A DNA stretch of 64,000 bases from the NCBI GenBank assembly GCA_009838175.1, contig VXSB01000011.1, positions 20,055 to 84,054 of the forward strand. The letters run 5' to 3'. Position 1 is the first letter of the stretch. Each line of letters opens with the position of its first letter. The translations under genes were made by a program, and so were the position numbers. Below, piece after piece: positions 1 through 9,059 of the stretch. This DNA comes from Chloroflexota bacterium (GTDB taxonomy: Bacteria; Chloroflexota; Dehalococcoidia; Lucifugimonadales; Lucifugimonadaceae). The notes under the pieces are model-generated. The model made no database searches. It was not told the DNA's origin and worked only from the letters and a program-made list of their open reading frames with translations.

Positions 1-242
1 CGCGCCTTGGGGCCCCGTTGCGCGAAATCTTCCACGGCTTGACGGTCGGTTCTGGTAGTGTCTGGGTCAATTGGAAGTTCGCAACGACTGTGTCAGACGC
101 GCCATCCAAAGCCGCCGATCACATAGTTTCAGGGTATCAAAACGCTCAGTTGTATATTGGGATTCAACCCTTTGGCTCATTCGGGTGCAAAGGATAATGG
201 GCGGAGAACGAAGCGCGGAATGCGGCGGTCCTCGAATCTGAA

Positions 243-1523
243 ATGGCGAAACGAAAGCATAGGAACCGATACCGCGGACCAGACCTCACCTCTCATCTAG
301 CGGTCGAGATCGGAGACACGCTGGAATTGCAGGCAGGTGATTTCGATGAACGCGGGTTCGCCACCACCGAATACGAAACTGCTCCTGTGACCATCTCAGG
401 TGCCATCCCTGGCGAAAAAGTCGCCGCAAAAGTCGTCAAGATTTACCCGGATCGCATCGCCACTCTTGCCAAAAACGTCGAATGCGCATCTGAACATCGA
501 GTCCAGCCGAAGTGTATCTATTTTGGCGAATGTTCCGGTTGCCAATGGCAGCACGTCGACTACGATCGCCAGCTTGAGATCAAACGAGATATCGTCGTTC
601 GCGCGCTGTCCCAATACGGAGATTTACGTGACGCTCCGGTAACCGAAACGTTGCCATCGCCAAAGCGCTTCCACTACCGCAATCACGCTCGTTTCTCCGT
701 CGGGCGAGGTGACGAGAACGGCATCGCTGGCTACAAGAATGCGGACAGCCGGCGTTTCGTGCGGATCGACGAATGCGCCATCATGGACGAGCGCATCAAT
801 GAAACCTTGTCGCAACTCCAAGGCCGCCTCGACCGGATGACGCAGTTCTCCATTCGCATGGGGAGCAACACTGGCGACACCATCATCCAACCGTTGTTGC
901 CGGCAGAGATCCAAGACGTCCCATCTGGTCGTCAAAAATACATTGAAGAGGTAAAAGGTGCCAGATTCCAAGTCGCTGCTTCATCCTTCTTCCAGGTCAA
1001 CACCGCGCAACTGTCTGCGATCGTGGACGAGATCGTCTCGGTCCTCGAGTTGGACGGCAACGATACTCTCGTCGACCTCTATTGCGGCGTAGGAACATTT
1101 ACTCGCCTCCTATCGCCTTATGTCGAGTCGGTGGTCGGCATTGAGGAATCGGCTTCGGCGATCGAAGACGCCAAGACCAACTGTATCGATGTCGACAACG
1201 TCACGTTCATCCAAGCCAAGGCCGAATTTGCGGCCGTTGAGCTCTCACAATCGGGGCAAACCGTTGATGTCGCTATCATTGATCCACCCCGGATCGGTTG
1301 CCATCCACAGGCGTTGGAGGCCCTCAAAACGCTATTTCCACGCCGGATAATGATGGTTTCGTGCAACCCGACAACCATGGCACGCGACTTGAACGCCCTT
1401 TGCGAGAGCGGATTTAGACTGGTATCAGTCCGGCCCGTCGACATGTTCCCGCAGACTAAGCACGTCGAATCTCTCGCCCTATTGGAGAAATGCGGGTCGA
1501 AACAATCATCAACCGCATCGTAG
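243..1523 (+). CDS. RlmD/TrmA-family RNA (uracil-5-)-methyltransferase
   Basis: SAM-dependent methyltransferase that makes 5-methyluridine in 23S rRNA or tRNA. The N-terminal ~80 residues match a TRAM-type RNA-binding domain. Cysteines C91, C97 and C100 (C-x5-C-x2-C) fit the 4Fe-4S site of the RumA/RlmD branch. The C-terminal Rossmann domain has the SAM-binding stretch VDLYCGVGTF, the DPPR motif, and the catalytic-cysteine motif VSCNPTT with C374. Length (426 aa) is normal for the family. RlmC, RlmD and TrmA cannot be told apart from sequence alone; the iron-sulfur cysteines exclude classical TrmA. The maf start lies just past its stop codon. Confidence 0.9.
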   Translation: MAKRKHRNRYRGPDLTSHLAVEIGDTLELQAGDFDERGFATTEYETAPVTISGAIPGEKVAAKVVKIYPDRIATLAKNVECASEHRVQPKCIYFGECSGCQWQHVDYDRQLEIKRDIVVRALSQYGDLRDAPVTETLPSPKRFHYRNHARFSVGRGDENGIAGYKNADSRRFVRIDECAIMDERINETLSQLQGRLDRMTQFSIRMGSNTGDTIIQPLLPAEIQDVPSGRQKYIEEVKGARFQVAASSFFQVNTAQLSAIVDEIVSVLELDGNDTLVDLYCGVGTFTRLLSPYVESVVGIEESASAIEDAKTNCIDVDNVTFIQAKAEFAAVELSQSGQTVDVAIIDPPRIGCHPQALEALKTLFPRRIMMVSCNPTTMARDLNALCESGFRLVSVRPVDMFPQTKHVESLALLEKCGSKQSSTAS

Positions 1524-1528
1524 CCGCC

Positions 1529-2254
1529 ATGTCAGATTCTGACACCGCAATAGCGTCCCCCAATAGCGAATTTGGAGAAGAAACGCGCGGCGGCAATGTT
1601 CGCTTCATCCTCGCATCCGGATCGAAGCGCCGAAGAGACATCATGGCACTCGCAGGACTCACCTTTGTGGTCCAGGACGGTTCAGGCGGCGATTCGGAAA
1701 TCACCTCCGATATCGAGCCTGACGCCTACAAACTCACCCGCCAAAACGCTGAGACAAAACTCCACGCGGTCGTGGCTGCCAATCGGAATCGCGTGCCTTG
1801 GGACGCTGTAGTTATCGCGGCTGACACCGTCGTTGCTCTTGACGGAGACGCACTCGGCAAACCCGGCGACCGCGACGAGGCAGTCGACATGCTTCGAAAG
1901 TTGCGAGGCAGGCAGCATCAGGTCGTCACAACGGTCGCGATGACATGCGCACCTCATCGTCAACGCGGCGAAATGATTTCGCACAACGTCGTCACAAAGG
2001 TGAACATGCGAGAGTACTATGACTCCGAGATTCGCCACTACGTCGCGACAGGGTTGCCTTACGACCGCGCTGGAGCCTATGGTGTCCAAGACGGTGATTT
2101 CGATCCAGCTGAAGCGGTAATCGGTTGTTACCTTAACGTCGTCGGATTGCCGCTGTGTGCAGTGCGGGCAATGCTTCCGCCCGGCGCGTGTTCCTTCGCC
2201 AACGCTCACATCTACGCCACCTGCGCCGCGCACGAGGAGATGGTCACGGGGTGA
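1529..2254 (+). CDS. maf: Maf-family nucleotide pyrophosphatase
   Basis: Maf/YhdE proteins hydrolyse non-canonical or modified nucleoside triphosphates and have been linked to septum control. The diagnostic opening FILASGSKRRRDIM (phosphate-binding Ser/Lys/Arg) is followed by a conserved ADTVV block and the later GLPYDRAGAYGVQD block (family form: AGAYGIQ). The ATG at 1529 is preferred because it follows the preceding stop codon (1521-1523). An in-frame ATG at 1490 would add 13 residues inside the methyltransferase gene. The stop overlaps the GTG start of tatB, so translation is probably coupled. Confidence 0.88.
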   Translation: MSDSDTAIASPNSEFGEETRGGNVRFILASGSKRRRDIMALAGLTFVVQDGSGGDSEITSDIEPDAYKLTRQNAETKLHAVVAANRNRVPWDAVVIAADTVVALDGDALGKPGDRDEAVDMLRKLRGRQHQVVTTVAMTCAPHRQRGEMISHNVVTKVNMREYYDSEIRHYVATGLPYDRAGAYGVQDGDFDPAEAVIGCYLNVVGLPLCAVRAMLPPGACSFANAHIYATCAAHEEMVTG

Positions 2255-2700
2255 ATTTCCTTGGCATAGGCGGGCTCGAACTAATCGTCGTGTTCATCAT
2301 CGCATTGCTAGTCGTCGGCCCAGTGCGGTTGGTTGAAGGTGTCCGTACCGCGCGCAAATACATGACGGAGTTACGACGGCAACGCGAAGAGTTGACGCAG
2401 ATGGTCGAAGAAGCGGTCGATGTTGAGGGAATCCGGGAGCGTCTCGATCAAGACGGTTTGCTGGACGACGTACGAGACCTAGCTTCGGAGCTCAACGACA
2501 TACGCGAAGATGCGCAAAGCATCACCACCGATGCCACTGAACTCAAATCGCTAGCGCGTTCGGTAGTTAGACCTAGTGGTTACTCCAGAACCGCTCCAGG
2601 CCCGCAAAGTCCAAAGCGGTCGACCGATGCTTCACCGGAACCCTCGCCTGGAGAACCGAAACCCGAAACTCGACCCGAAGGTTCGGGAGCTTCATCTTGA
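2251..2700 (+). CDS. tatB: Sec-independent translocase subunit TatB (TatA/B family)
   Basis: Predicted 149-residue membrane protein of the twin-arginine translocase. It starts at a GTG that overlaps the maf stop (GTGA). Residues 1-24 form a short extracellular segment and one membrane helix ending in VVGP, the TatA/B hinge. An amphipathic charged helix follows (residues 25-60), then a coiled-coil-like acidic region and a disordered Pro/Ser-rich tail. The long cytoplasmic part and the direct coupling to tatC favour TatB over TatA. A much longer reading from 2155 exists but would overlap maf by 100 bases and adds Arg/His-rich non-conserved sequence. Confidence 0.8.
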   Translation: MNFLGIGGLELIVVFIIALLVVGPVRLVEGVRTARKYMTELRRQREELTQMVEEAVDVEGIRERLDQDGLLDDVRDLASELNDIREDAQSITTDATELKSLARSVVRPSGYSRTAPGPQSPKRSTDASPEPSPGEPKPETRPEGSGASS

Positions 2701-3479
2701 AGGACCGGCCGACCCAACTGATGTCTCACTTCGCGGAGCTGAAGAAACGGCTCTACATCTCGGTTGCGGCCATCTTGATCGCGACGATTGTGGCGTTCGC
2801 TTTCTATCGACCGATACAGGATTTCGTCCAACGTCCCGCGATCGATGCACTTGAGAGCGTCCGTCCTGATGATCCGGCAAGGCTGGTCCAACTCGACATC
2901 ACCGAAGGCTGGACAGTTACCGCAAAGGTATCGGTGCTCGTCGGATTCGCCGCGGCATTCCCAGTGGTTCTCTACCAGATAGTCATGTTCGTCCGACCTG
3001 GATTGAAGGGCAGCGAACGGCGCACGCTATATCTCCTGCTCCCTGGCGGCACATTGCTATTCGTCGCTGGTGCGGCGTTCGCGTATTACGTGGCTATTCC
3101 GCCTGCGATCCATTTCCTGCTGCAGTTCGGCGGCGAGATAGCTCTGGTTACGCCGCGACTATCGTCCTACGTGACTCTCGTCTCGACACTGATGATCTGG
3201 CTTGGCTTGATCTTCGAAATCCCGATCGCGATGTTTTTGTTGGCGAAGCTCGGAATCCTGAGACCTCAAAGCCTGTCGAAACAACGACGTTGGGTCATCT
3301 TATTCGCCTTTGTTCTCGCGGCGGTTGTGACGCCTACCGTCGATCCAGTGACGCAATCACTAGTAGCTGGTCCGATAATTGTTTTATTCGAACTTGGTCT
3401 GCTGCTGACCAGACTCGCAACGGGGAAGACCGAAGCAGAGAATCCAACTGACCGAAAAGTCGCGGATACTGGCGGCTAG
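2697..3479 (+). CDS. tatC: Sec-independent translocase subunit TatC
   Basis: Multi-spanning receptor for twin-arginine signal peptides. The N-terminal signature is LMSHFAELKKRLYIS (family: hL-eLR-Rl). Later family blocks include the FVRPGL stretch with a following E-R-R and the GLIFEIPIA membrane segment. About six membrane helices are visible, and the length of 260 aa is normal. The frame opens with TTG at 2697, overlapping the tatB stop (TTGA). An in-frame ATG at 2721 is the alternative and keeps all conserved sequence. The gene ends tail-to-tail with tatA, the two stop codons overlapping by a few bases. Confidence 0.92.
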   Translation: MKDRPTQLMSHFAELKKRLYISVAAILIATIVAFAFYRPIQDFVQRPAIDALESVRPDDPARLVQLDITEGWTVTAKVSVLVGFAAAFPVVLYQIVMFVRPGLKGSERRTLYLLLPGGTLLFVAGAAFAYYVAIPPAIHFLLQFGGEIALVTPRLSSYVTLVSTLMIWLGLIFEIPIAMFLLAKLGILRPQSLSKQRRWVILFAFVLAAVVTPTVDPVTQSLVAGPIIVLFELGLLLTRLATGKTEAENPTDRKVADTGG

Positions 3480-3682
3480 TCGGACTTCTCGACGTCGGTC
3501 ACGTCTGTCTTCTTTTCATCCGCGTTTTCGGCGTTGTCCTTGTTGCCGATACTGCCGCGGAACTCTTTGATGGCGGTACCGATCCCTCGTCCGACTTCCG
3601 GCAATCGCCCGGCGCCGAAGATGATAAGCACCACGACGACGATCAGGAAAATCTCAAGTGGGCCTATGCCTCTGCCAAACAT
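3476..3682 (-). CDS. tatA: Sec-independent translocase subunit TatA
   Basis: A 68-residue TatA: short N-terminus, a single hydrophobic helix (about residues 8-23), the FGAGRLPEVGRGIGTAIKEF hinge and amphipathic helix, then an acidic/lysine-rich tail. TatA oligomers form the translocation path in the membrane. Unusually for a tat locus it lies on the opposite strand to tatB-tatC and converges on tatC, so the complex is encoded by two transcription units meeting end to end. The FGAGRLP form matches many Gram-positive and Chloroflexota TatA proteins. Confidence 0.93.
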   Translation of the reverse strand: MFGRGIGPLEIFLIVVVVLIIFGAGRLPEVGRGIGTAIKEFRGSIGNKDNAENADEKKTDVTDVEKSD

Positions 3683-3865
3683 GTCGTGCTTAACCTTGCC
3701 GTGCGGCGATTTCGGGTAGGGTGGTTAATTTCGATGACTAAACGTCAAAATTGATTGTAACTGACCCGCGAATTTCCACGATTTCAGTCTCAGTTGCGAC
3801 CATGCGCTCCGGGTATTGACCGGACGAACTAAGCGTCCGGTCAATTTCGCAAGGAGTTCAGGTTA

Positions 3866-4492
3866 TCAGTAACGTCTCACCACGCCGATGACTTTGCCTT
3901 CGATACTGACATCTTTGGAGTCTTCGATCAACGGATCGTAGTTCTTGTTGTCAGGCTGGAGCGTGACGGTCGGCCCGTTCGGATAGTAGCGCTTGACCGT
4001 GTGCTCTTCACGGCTGGAGACATACGCGATGACCATGTCTCCCCGTTTGGCACGATTGGTCTTCTCCATGATGATGATGTCATCTTCCATGATGCCGGCA
4101 TCGATCATCGAATCGCCTGTCACTTCAAGCGCGAAGGGGTCGCGCGCGTTCCCGACAAGCCAGTCCGGAAAATCGATGGTGTCGAATTCGCTTACTTGGT
4201 CCCACTCGACGGCTTTGGGATCAGGCAACACTACAGTCGGGCCAGCGCCGACCATGCCGACAATCGGGATGCCTGACTGGACATTTAACGACCGCGCGTT
4301 GCTGTTTCCCGACAAAAGACCTTGTTCGATCATCGGTTTGACGTGATAGTTGACGTTGGATGCGGAGCTAATGCCGACCGCTTCGGCTATCTCGCGCAGG
4401 TTGGGGCCGTAGAGGTTTTCGCGCCGGTAGTCGCGAATGAACTCCCAGATACGGCGTCGAACTTCTCTGGTCTTGGCTCTCGGTTTGGGCAT
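3866..4492 (-). CDS. lexA: LexA repressor
   Basis: SOS-response repressor and self-cleaving protease. Residues 1-65 are a winged helix-turn-helix with the LREIAEAVGISSASNVNYHV recognition region. The C-terminal S24 peptidase domain has the Ala-Gly scissile pair at A83-G84 (in MVGAGP), the nucleophile S128 (in TGDSM) and the general base K167 (in EHTVKRY). Length of 208 aa is typical. A near-perfect palindrome sits about 46 bases upstream of the start codon and is the likely autoregulatory operator. The gene is divergent from leuS. Confidence 0.95.
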   Translation of the reverse strand: MPKPRAKTREVRRRIWEFIRDYRRENLYGPNLREIAEAVGISSASNVNYHVKPMIEQGLLSGNSNARSLNVQSGIPIVGMVGAGPTVVLPDPKAVEWDQVSEFDTIDFPDWLVGNARDPFALEVTGDSMIDAGIMEDDIIIMEKTNRAKRGDMVIAYVSSREEHTVKRYYPNGPTVTLQPDNKNYDPLIEDSKDVSIEGKVIGVVRRY

Positions 4493-4537
4493 GGTTAATG
4501 CGCTCCTCCGTAAGTTGATCGATTTGATTGATACTAT

Positions 4538-4553
4538 TGTAGTATATTCTACA
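4538..4553. promoter_or_regulatory. Candidate LexA operator (SOS box)
   Basis: The 16-base sequence TGTAGTATATTCTACA is an inverted repeat with arms TGTAG/CTACA and an ATAT centre; only the pair at 4543/4548 breaks the symmetry. It lies 46-61 bases upstream of the lexA start in the AT-rich divergent lexA-leuS region, where a self-regulating LexA would bind. The sequence is neither the enterobacterial CTGT-N8-ACAG box nor the GAAC-N4-GTTC Gram-positive box, so it would be a lineage-specific motif. Assignment to LexA is inferred from position and symmetry. Confidence 0.6.
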
Positions 4554-4766
4554 TATGTGTGATTATGTCAAGCAGATTTCATAGTTTTTCTCCAGATTCT
4601 CCAAATTCATCAGAATCTGACCTTATTCGCGAGATATTTAGACTCGCTTCATTAAGGGAACCCAAGCCTGACAGACACTTGGACTAACCAGCGGTTGCAT
4701 TAGAATCGATAACATTCGAAACTCTTCAAGACCGACTCGGCCTTCGCCTGGTTCGGAGAATCGTCG

Positions 4767-7253
4767 ATGGCTCTAGCGTCCGACATCCCACCTGATACTT
4801 CCCATCACCTCGGCGATCGCTACGATCACGGCGAGATCGAGCCTCGCATCAGGGAACTCTGGGACGGTGCCGATATCTACCGGTGGAATCCCGACGATAC
4901 CACCCGCCCGAAGTGGTTCGTACAGTCGATGTTCCCGTACCCATCTGGCGATCTCCACATTGGTCACTGGTTCGCTTTCAGCGGCGGCGATGCAGCAGCC
5001 CGATTCAAGCGGATGGAAGGGTACAACGTCCTGCACCCACAAGGCTTCGACGCCTTTGGTCTGCCGGCCGAAAACGCCGCTATCCGCGGCAATGTCCACC
5101 CAAGTGTCTGGACTTACGACAACATTGCCAACATGCGTAACCAGTTCGATTTGATGGGCAACTCGTACGACTGGTCCCGCCAGATCATCACTTGCGATCC
5201 TGAGTACTACAAGTGGAATCAGCACTTCTTCCTGAAGTTTCTGGAGAACGGGCTGGCTTATCGCTCCGACGGCGCGGTCAACTGGTGTCCCGAAGACCAA
5301 ACTACTCTTGCCAACGAACAGGTCAAAGACGGCAAGTGTGAACGTTGCGAGACCACCGTAATCAAACGTAACATGCCGCAGTGGTACTTCGCCATCACCA
5401 AATACGCCGATGAAATGCTGGATATGTCTGGCATCGACTGGCCCGAGAAGGTTCTGGTCAGTCAGGAAAACTGGATCGGCCGATCCGAAGGTGTAGACAT
5501 CCGCTTCGACATCTCCGAGTACGACCTCGAAACAACGTCGATTCCGACGTTTACAACCCGTATCGATACCATCTTTGGCGTCACTTTCGTGGTGCTGGCT
5601 CCCGAGCACCCCTTGGTTGACGAGTTGACCCAACCCGAATACCAAGCAACGGTCGAAAAATACGTCGCCGCGGCCGCCCGAGAGACCGAGATCGAGCGAA
5701 CCTCAGCCGTGCGCGAGAAGACCGGCGTACCCACCGGTTCTTTCTGTTTAAACCCGCTAAATGGCGAACGCGTTCCCATACTCGTCGGCGACTATGTCTT
5801 AGCTACCTACGGCACCGGTGCGGTCATGGGCGTCCCGGCGCACGACGAACGCGACTTTGAGTTCGCCAAAAAGTACAACCTCCCGATCCGAGTAGTTGTG
5901 GCTCCCAAGGGTTGGGACGGTCACGATCTCGACGCGGCTTATATCGCCCCCGGCGTCCAAGTCAACTCCGGCGAGTTCGACGGACTTCCCAGCGAACAGG
6001 GCAAAGAATCCATCTCCGACGCTATCGAGGCCAACGGATGGGGCGAACGGGTGGTCACCTACCATCTCCGTGATTGGCTCATCTCACGTCAACGCTACTG
6101 GGGAACCCCGATCCCGATCATCTACTGCGACGACTGCGGAGCAGTTCCCGTCCCGTACGAAGATCTACCCGTGGAGCTGCCATCAGACGCTAAGTTCCAA
6201 CCATCGGGCCGATCACCGCTGATCGAGCACGAGGAGTTCCTGAACGCGCCTTGCCCCAACTGCGACAGATCGGGCAAGCGCGAGACAGACACTATGGACA
6301 CGTTCATGGACTCGTCCTGGTACCACATGCGCTACCTCAGCCCCGAGGACGCTACTCATCCATTCGACAGGAAAGTCGCCAACGGCTGGGCGCCGGTCGA
6401 TCAGTATACCGGCGGCATGGAACACGCCGTTATGCATCTCCTCTATGCCCGGTTCTTCAACCGCGCCATGCGCGACATGGGGTATGTCGATTTCTCCGAA
6501 CCGTACGTCCATCTCTTCAGTCACGGCACCTTGACGACCGAGACAGGCAAGATTTCTAAGCGCTCCAATCCTCTAGCACCGGATCCCCTCGTAAGGGAGT
6601 ACGGTGCCGACACTCTCCGCTGCTATCTCATGTTCTTAGGCCCGTGGGACCGAGGCGGAGCCTGGACTGAGTCGGGCATCAACGGCATCCGGAGATGGTT
6701 GCACCGTGTTTGGGACATCGGTACACGTGACGCTAGCGAACTGAATGGTGGGGACCAAGCTGACGAGCGCGAACTTGACGTGGCATCCCACACACTGACC
6801 AAGCGCGTAATCGAAGACATGCGCGCCTACAAGTACAACACTTCCATCGCCGCGTTAATGACCTATGTCAATCAGATGAACGACGCTTGGGAAAACGGAG
6901 GAGTCACCCCTGAACTCTGGCGCTCCAGCGTGCAACGGTTGCTGCTACATCTAGCACCACTCGCACCACACATCGCCGAAGAATTGTGGCTGCGCAACGG
7001 CTGGGCATTCTCCATCCATGAGCAGACGCTACCAGAATGGGATGAGGCGAAACTAACTGTCGATACCATCAAGATCGTAGTGCAGGTGAATGGACGCGTT
7101 CGTGACACCATTACGGTTCCGACGGATGCTGGTGACAAAGAGATCGCCGCTGCCGCACTCTCGTCACCGGGCGCGGTTCGCCACACACAAGACAAACAAA
7201 TCCATCGCGAAATCTACGTCCCGGGGCGACTCTTCAACATCGTCGTCGGCTGA
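4767..7253 (+). CDS. leuS: Leucyl-tRNA synthetase
   Basis: Class I aminoacyl-tRNA synthetase charging tRNA-Leu. The HIGH motif is exact (HIGHW, near residue 64). The KMSKS loop is KISKR (near residue 595), followed by the family stretch NPLAPDPLVREYGADTLR. A zinc-type cysteine set is in WCPEDQTTL...CERC, and the CP1 editing domain is present (TRIDTIFG and GTGAVMGVPAHDERDFEFA). The anticodon-binding and C-terminal domains run to VQVNGRVRD. At 828 aa it is full length for the bacterial form. A GGAG ribosome-binding sequence lies about 9 bases upstream of the ATG. It converges on the small gene at 7278. Confidence 0.97.
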   Translation: MALASDIPPDTSHHLGDRYDHGEIEPRIRELWDGADIYRWNPDDTTRPKWFVQSMFPYPSGDLHIGHWFAFSGGDAAARFKRMEGYNVLHPQGFDAFGLPAENAAIRGNVHPSVWTYDNIANMRNQFDLMGNSYDWSRQIITCDPEYYKWNQHFFLKFLENGLAYRSDGAVNWCPEDQTTLANEQVKDGKCERCETTVIKRNMPQWYFAITKYADEMLDMSGIDWPEKVLVSQENWIGRSEGVDIRFDISEYDLETTSIPTFTTRIDTIFGVTFVVLAPEHPLVDELTQPEYQATVEKYVAAAARETEIERTSAVREKTGVPTGSFCLNPLNGERVPILVGDYVLATYGTGAVMGVPAHDERDFEFAKKYNLPIRVVVAPKGWDGHDLDAAYIAPGVQVNSGEFDGLPSEQGKESISDAIEANGWGERVVTYHLRDWLISRQRYWGTPIPIIYCDDCGAVPVPYEDLPVELPSDAKFQPSGRSPLIEHEEFLNAPCPNCDRSGKRETDTMDTFMDSSWYHMRYLSPEDATHPFDRKVANGWAPVDQYTGGMEHAVMHLLYARFFNRAMRDMGYVDFSEPYVHLFSHGTLTTETGKISKRSNPLAPDPLVREYGADTLRCYLMFLGPWDRGGAWTESGINGIRRWLHRVWDIGTRDASELNGGDQADERELDVASHTLTKRVIEDMRAYKYNTSIAALMTYVNQMNDAWENGGVTPELWRSSVQRLLLHLAPLAPHIAEELWLRNGWAFSIHEQTLPEWDEAKLTVDTIKIVVQVNGRVRDTITVPTDAGDKEIAAAALSSPGAVRHTQDKQIHREIYVPGRLFNIVVG

Positions 7254-7277
7254 CAACGACTAGGTCAAGTAGCCTAT

Positions 7278-7607
7278 TCAGTTGTTCGAGTGACCGTTAC
7301 CGTTGCGGCGTTCATTCAAGTCATCGTTGTGGAAAATCCCACGCTCTTCGCCTTGATACGCATGCACCGCGACCTCAATCCCATCGACGCCTACTAACTG
7401 GTTCATCTCCTGGATGAACCGGTTGACGATCTCGCGAAGATCTTCTTCAGTCAGATTTTCTCGGACGATTAATGTCGCGTGCACCATTCCGTGGGGAAAG
7501 TGCACGTCCAGCCTTCCGACATCGCGGTCTTCGCTATCGACAACGAAAAATGATTCGGAATTTGGGGTCCGCAGTTCTCTGTGCAGCGTGTAGTTCGTCA
7601 TTTGCAC
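7278..7607 (-). CDS. Small conserved-looking protein of unknown function
   Basis: A 109-residue soluble, acidic protein I do not recognise. It opens with an ordered alpha/beta-like region (VVDSEDRDVGRLDVHFPHGMV, then an RENLTEEDLREIVNRF helix) and ends in an Asn/Gly/His-rich tail. There is no signal peptide or membrane segment. It follows proB-proA on the same strand with a 93-base gap that holds a partial hairpin repeat, so it may or may not belong to that operon. The frame uses codons like its neighbours, which supports a real gene. Confidence 0.6.
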   Translation of the reverse strand: MQMTNYTLHRELRTPNSESFFVVDSEDRDVGRLDVHFPHGMVHATLIVRENLTEEDLREIVNRFIQEMNQLVGVDGIEVAVHAYQGEERGIFHNDDLNERRNGNGHSNN

Positions 7608-7615
7608 TAGCCCTG

Positions 7616-7642
7616 ACCCCTCCTCTTAGAAAAGGGCTCACA
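7616..7642. repeat. Degenerate copy of hairpin repeat family A
   Basis: Between the 109-aa gene and proA the sequence CCCCTCCTCTTAGAAAAGGG carries one side of the C-rich/G-rich hairpin seen at 17527, 22114, 23018 and 24304. The stem is partly eroded: only an imperfect CCCCT...AGGGG-type pairing remains. It could also act as a weak transcript end for proBA. Confidence 0.35.
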
Positions 7643-7700
7643 GTTATTTGCGCTCTTGAACCTCGCGAGATTTCAATCCAAAGTCGCCATGTAACGTGGC

Positions 7701-9002
7701 CTATGTGCGCACATGACCATCGCCGATGACCACCCATTTGTAGGACATGATCTCGCGGATCCCCATTGGCCCGCGCGCGTGCAACTTGTTGGTGGATATC
7801 GCGACCTCTGCGCCCAGACCGAACTCACCACCGTCGTTAAAGCGAGTCGAAGCATTCGCGAATACGGCCGAAGCGTCAACCTCGTTCAAGAAGCGCTCAA
7901 CTACCGTCGTGTCGTCAGCGATCACCGCCTCGGAGTGACCCGAACCGTAATATCTGATGTGCTCTAGAGCTTCATCGAGGTTTCGCACAACTTTCACCGA
8001 CAATATCAACGCCAAAAACTCGGTGCCAAAGTCGTTCTCGCCTGCCCGTTTGACCCGCAACGTCCGTCGTTTCGGGCCGAGTAAAGCCCAAGCGCGATTA
8101 TCGGCACGCACCTCGACACCTGCATCCGAGAGCCGATCAGACAAACGATTCAAAAACGGACCCGCAACGTTCTCGTGAACTAGCAACGTATCCAACGCGT
8201 TACACACCGTATGCCGTTGCGCCTTCGCGTTGAAGACCACATCGACCGCTTTGTCAATATCCGCCGATGCGTCAACATATGCATGGCACACACCTATCCC
8301 ACCCGTAACTGCCGGCATCTTCGCCTTTTCCGCCACCATGTGAACCAATTCCGAGCTACCGCGAGGAACCAACATATCGATGCAGTCGTCCATCTCCAAC
8401 ATCTCTCCGACCAGGGCACGATCGGTGGTTTCCACGAATTGGACGGAGTCCGCTGGCAAGCCGGCCCCCACTACCAACTCTCGTGCCAGGGATGCCAACG
8501 CTGAGTTCGTCCGGATTGCTTCCTTGCCACCGCGCAGTATTACAGCGTTTCCGGCCTTCAAACACAAAGCGGCGATATCGATCGTCACGTTCGGGCGACT
8601 CTCGTAGATGACGCCGATCACACCCAAAGGAACGCGAACCCGGCGTATCAGCATCCCGTTATAAGCCTGACGTTCTTCCAAAACCTCGCCGACCGGATCG
8701 TCAAGATCCGCGATATTGATCACCGCACTCGCCATATCAGCGATTCGATCTGCGTTCAGCATCATTCGCTCGGCAACGTGCTCATCCAGACCATCGACTC
8801 TGGCCGCCTCCAAGTCCGCATCATTCGCTGCCAATATCCGATCACTCTCGACATTTAGTGCCGTCGCCAAAGTTCGCAACGCCGCGTCGCGCTGGTCAGC
8901 GGTGCAACGGCCCAACTCTTCCGCCGCCACCCGCGCCGCTGATCCCATGGCGCGAATGTCCACCGTCGCCACCGTTGATGCCGGTTTTTCTACTGTAACC
9001 AT
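7701..9002 (-). CDS. proA: Gamma-glutamyl phosphate reductase
   Basis: Second step of proline synthesis: NADPH-dependent reduction of gamma-glutamyl phosphate to glutamate semialdehyde. It belongs to the aldehyde dehydrogenase superfamily. Family blocks are the RVPLGVIGVIYESRPNVT stretch, CLKAGNAVILRGGKEA, the LVPRGSSELV block, and the catalytic cysteine in QRHTVCNALDTLLVH. At 433 aa it is full length. It lies 57 bases downstream of proB on the same strand, the usual proBA arrangement; the C-terminal GPMGIREIMSYKWVV is intact. Confidence 0.96.
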   Translation of the reverse strand: MVTVEKPASTVATVDIRAMGSAARVAAEELGRCTADQRDAALRTLATALNVESDRILAANDADLEAARVDGLDEHVAERMMLNADRIADMASAVINIADLDDPVGEVLEERQAYNGMLIRRVRVPLGVIGVIYESRPNVTIDIAALCLKAGNAVILRGGKEAIRTNSALASLARELVVGAGLPADSVQFVETTDRALVGEMLEMDDCIDMLVPRGSSELVHMVAEKAKMPAVTGGIGVCHAYVDASADIDKAVDVVFNAKAQRHTVCNALDTLLVHENVAGPFLNRLSDRLSDAGVEVRADNRAWALLGPKRRTLRVKRAGENDFGTEFLALILSVKVVRNLDEALEHIRYYGSGHSEAVIADDTTVVERFLNEVDASAVFANASTRFNDGGEFGLGAEVAISTNKLHARGPMGIREIMSYKWVVIGDGHVRT

Positions 9003-9059
9003 CTCTTAGCTGTCACCCTGATCTGTTGCCGACACAGAGAATTTTCCGTTGCCTGACTC

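Noticed and set aside
2155..2250. Upstream extension of tatB
   Set aside because: Overlaps maf coding sequence by about 100 bases and encodes Arg/His-rich non-conserved residues; the GTG at 2251 overlaps the maf stop.
4493..4766. T-box leader before leuS
   Set aside because: No AGGGTGGNACCGCG-type antiterminator or specifier stem is present; the same holds before ileS.
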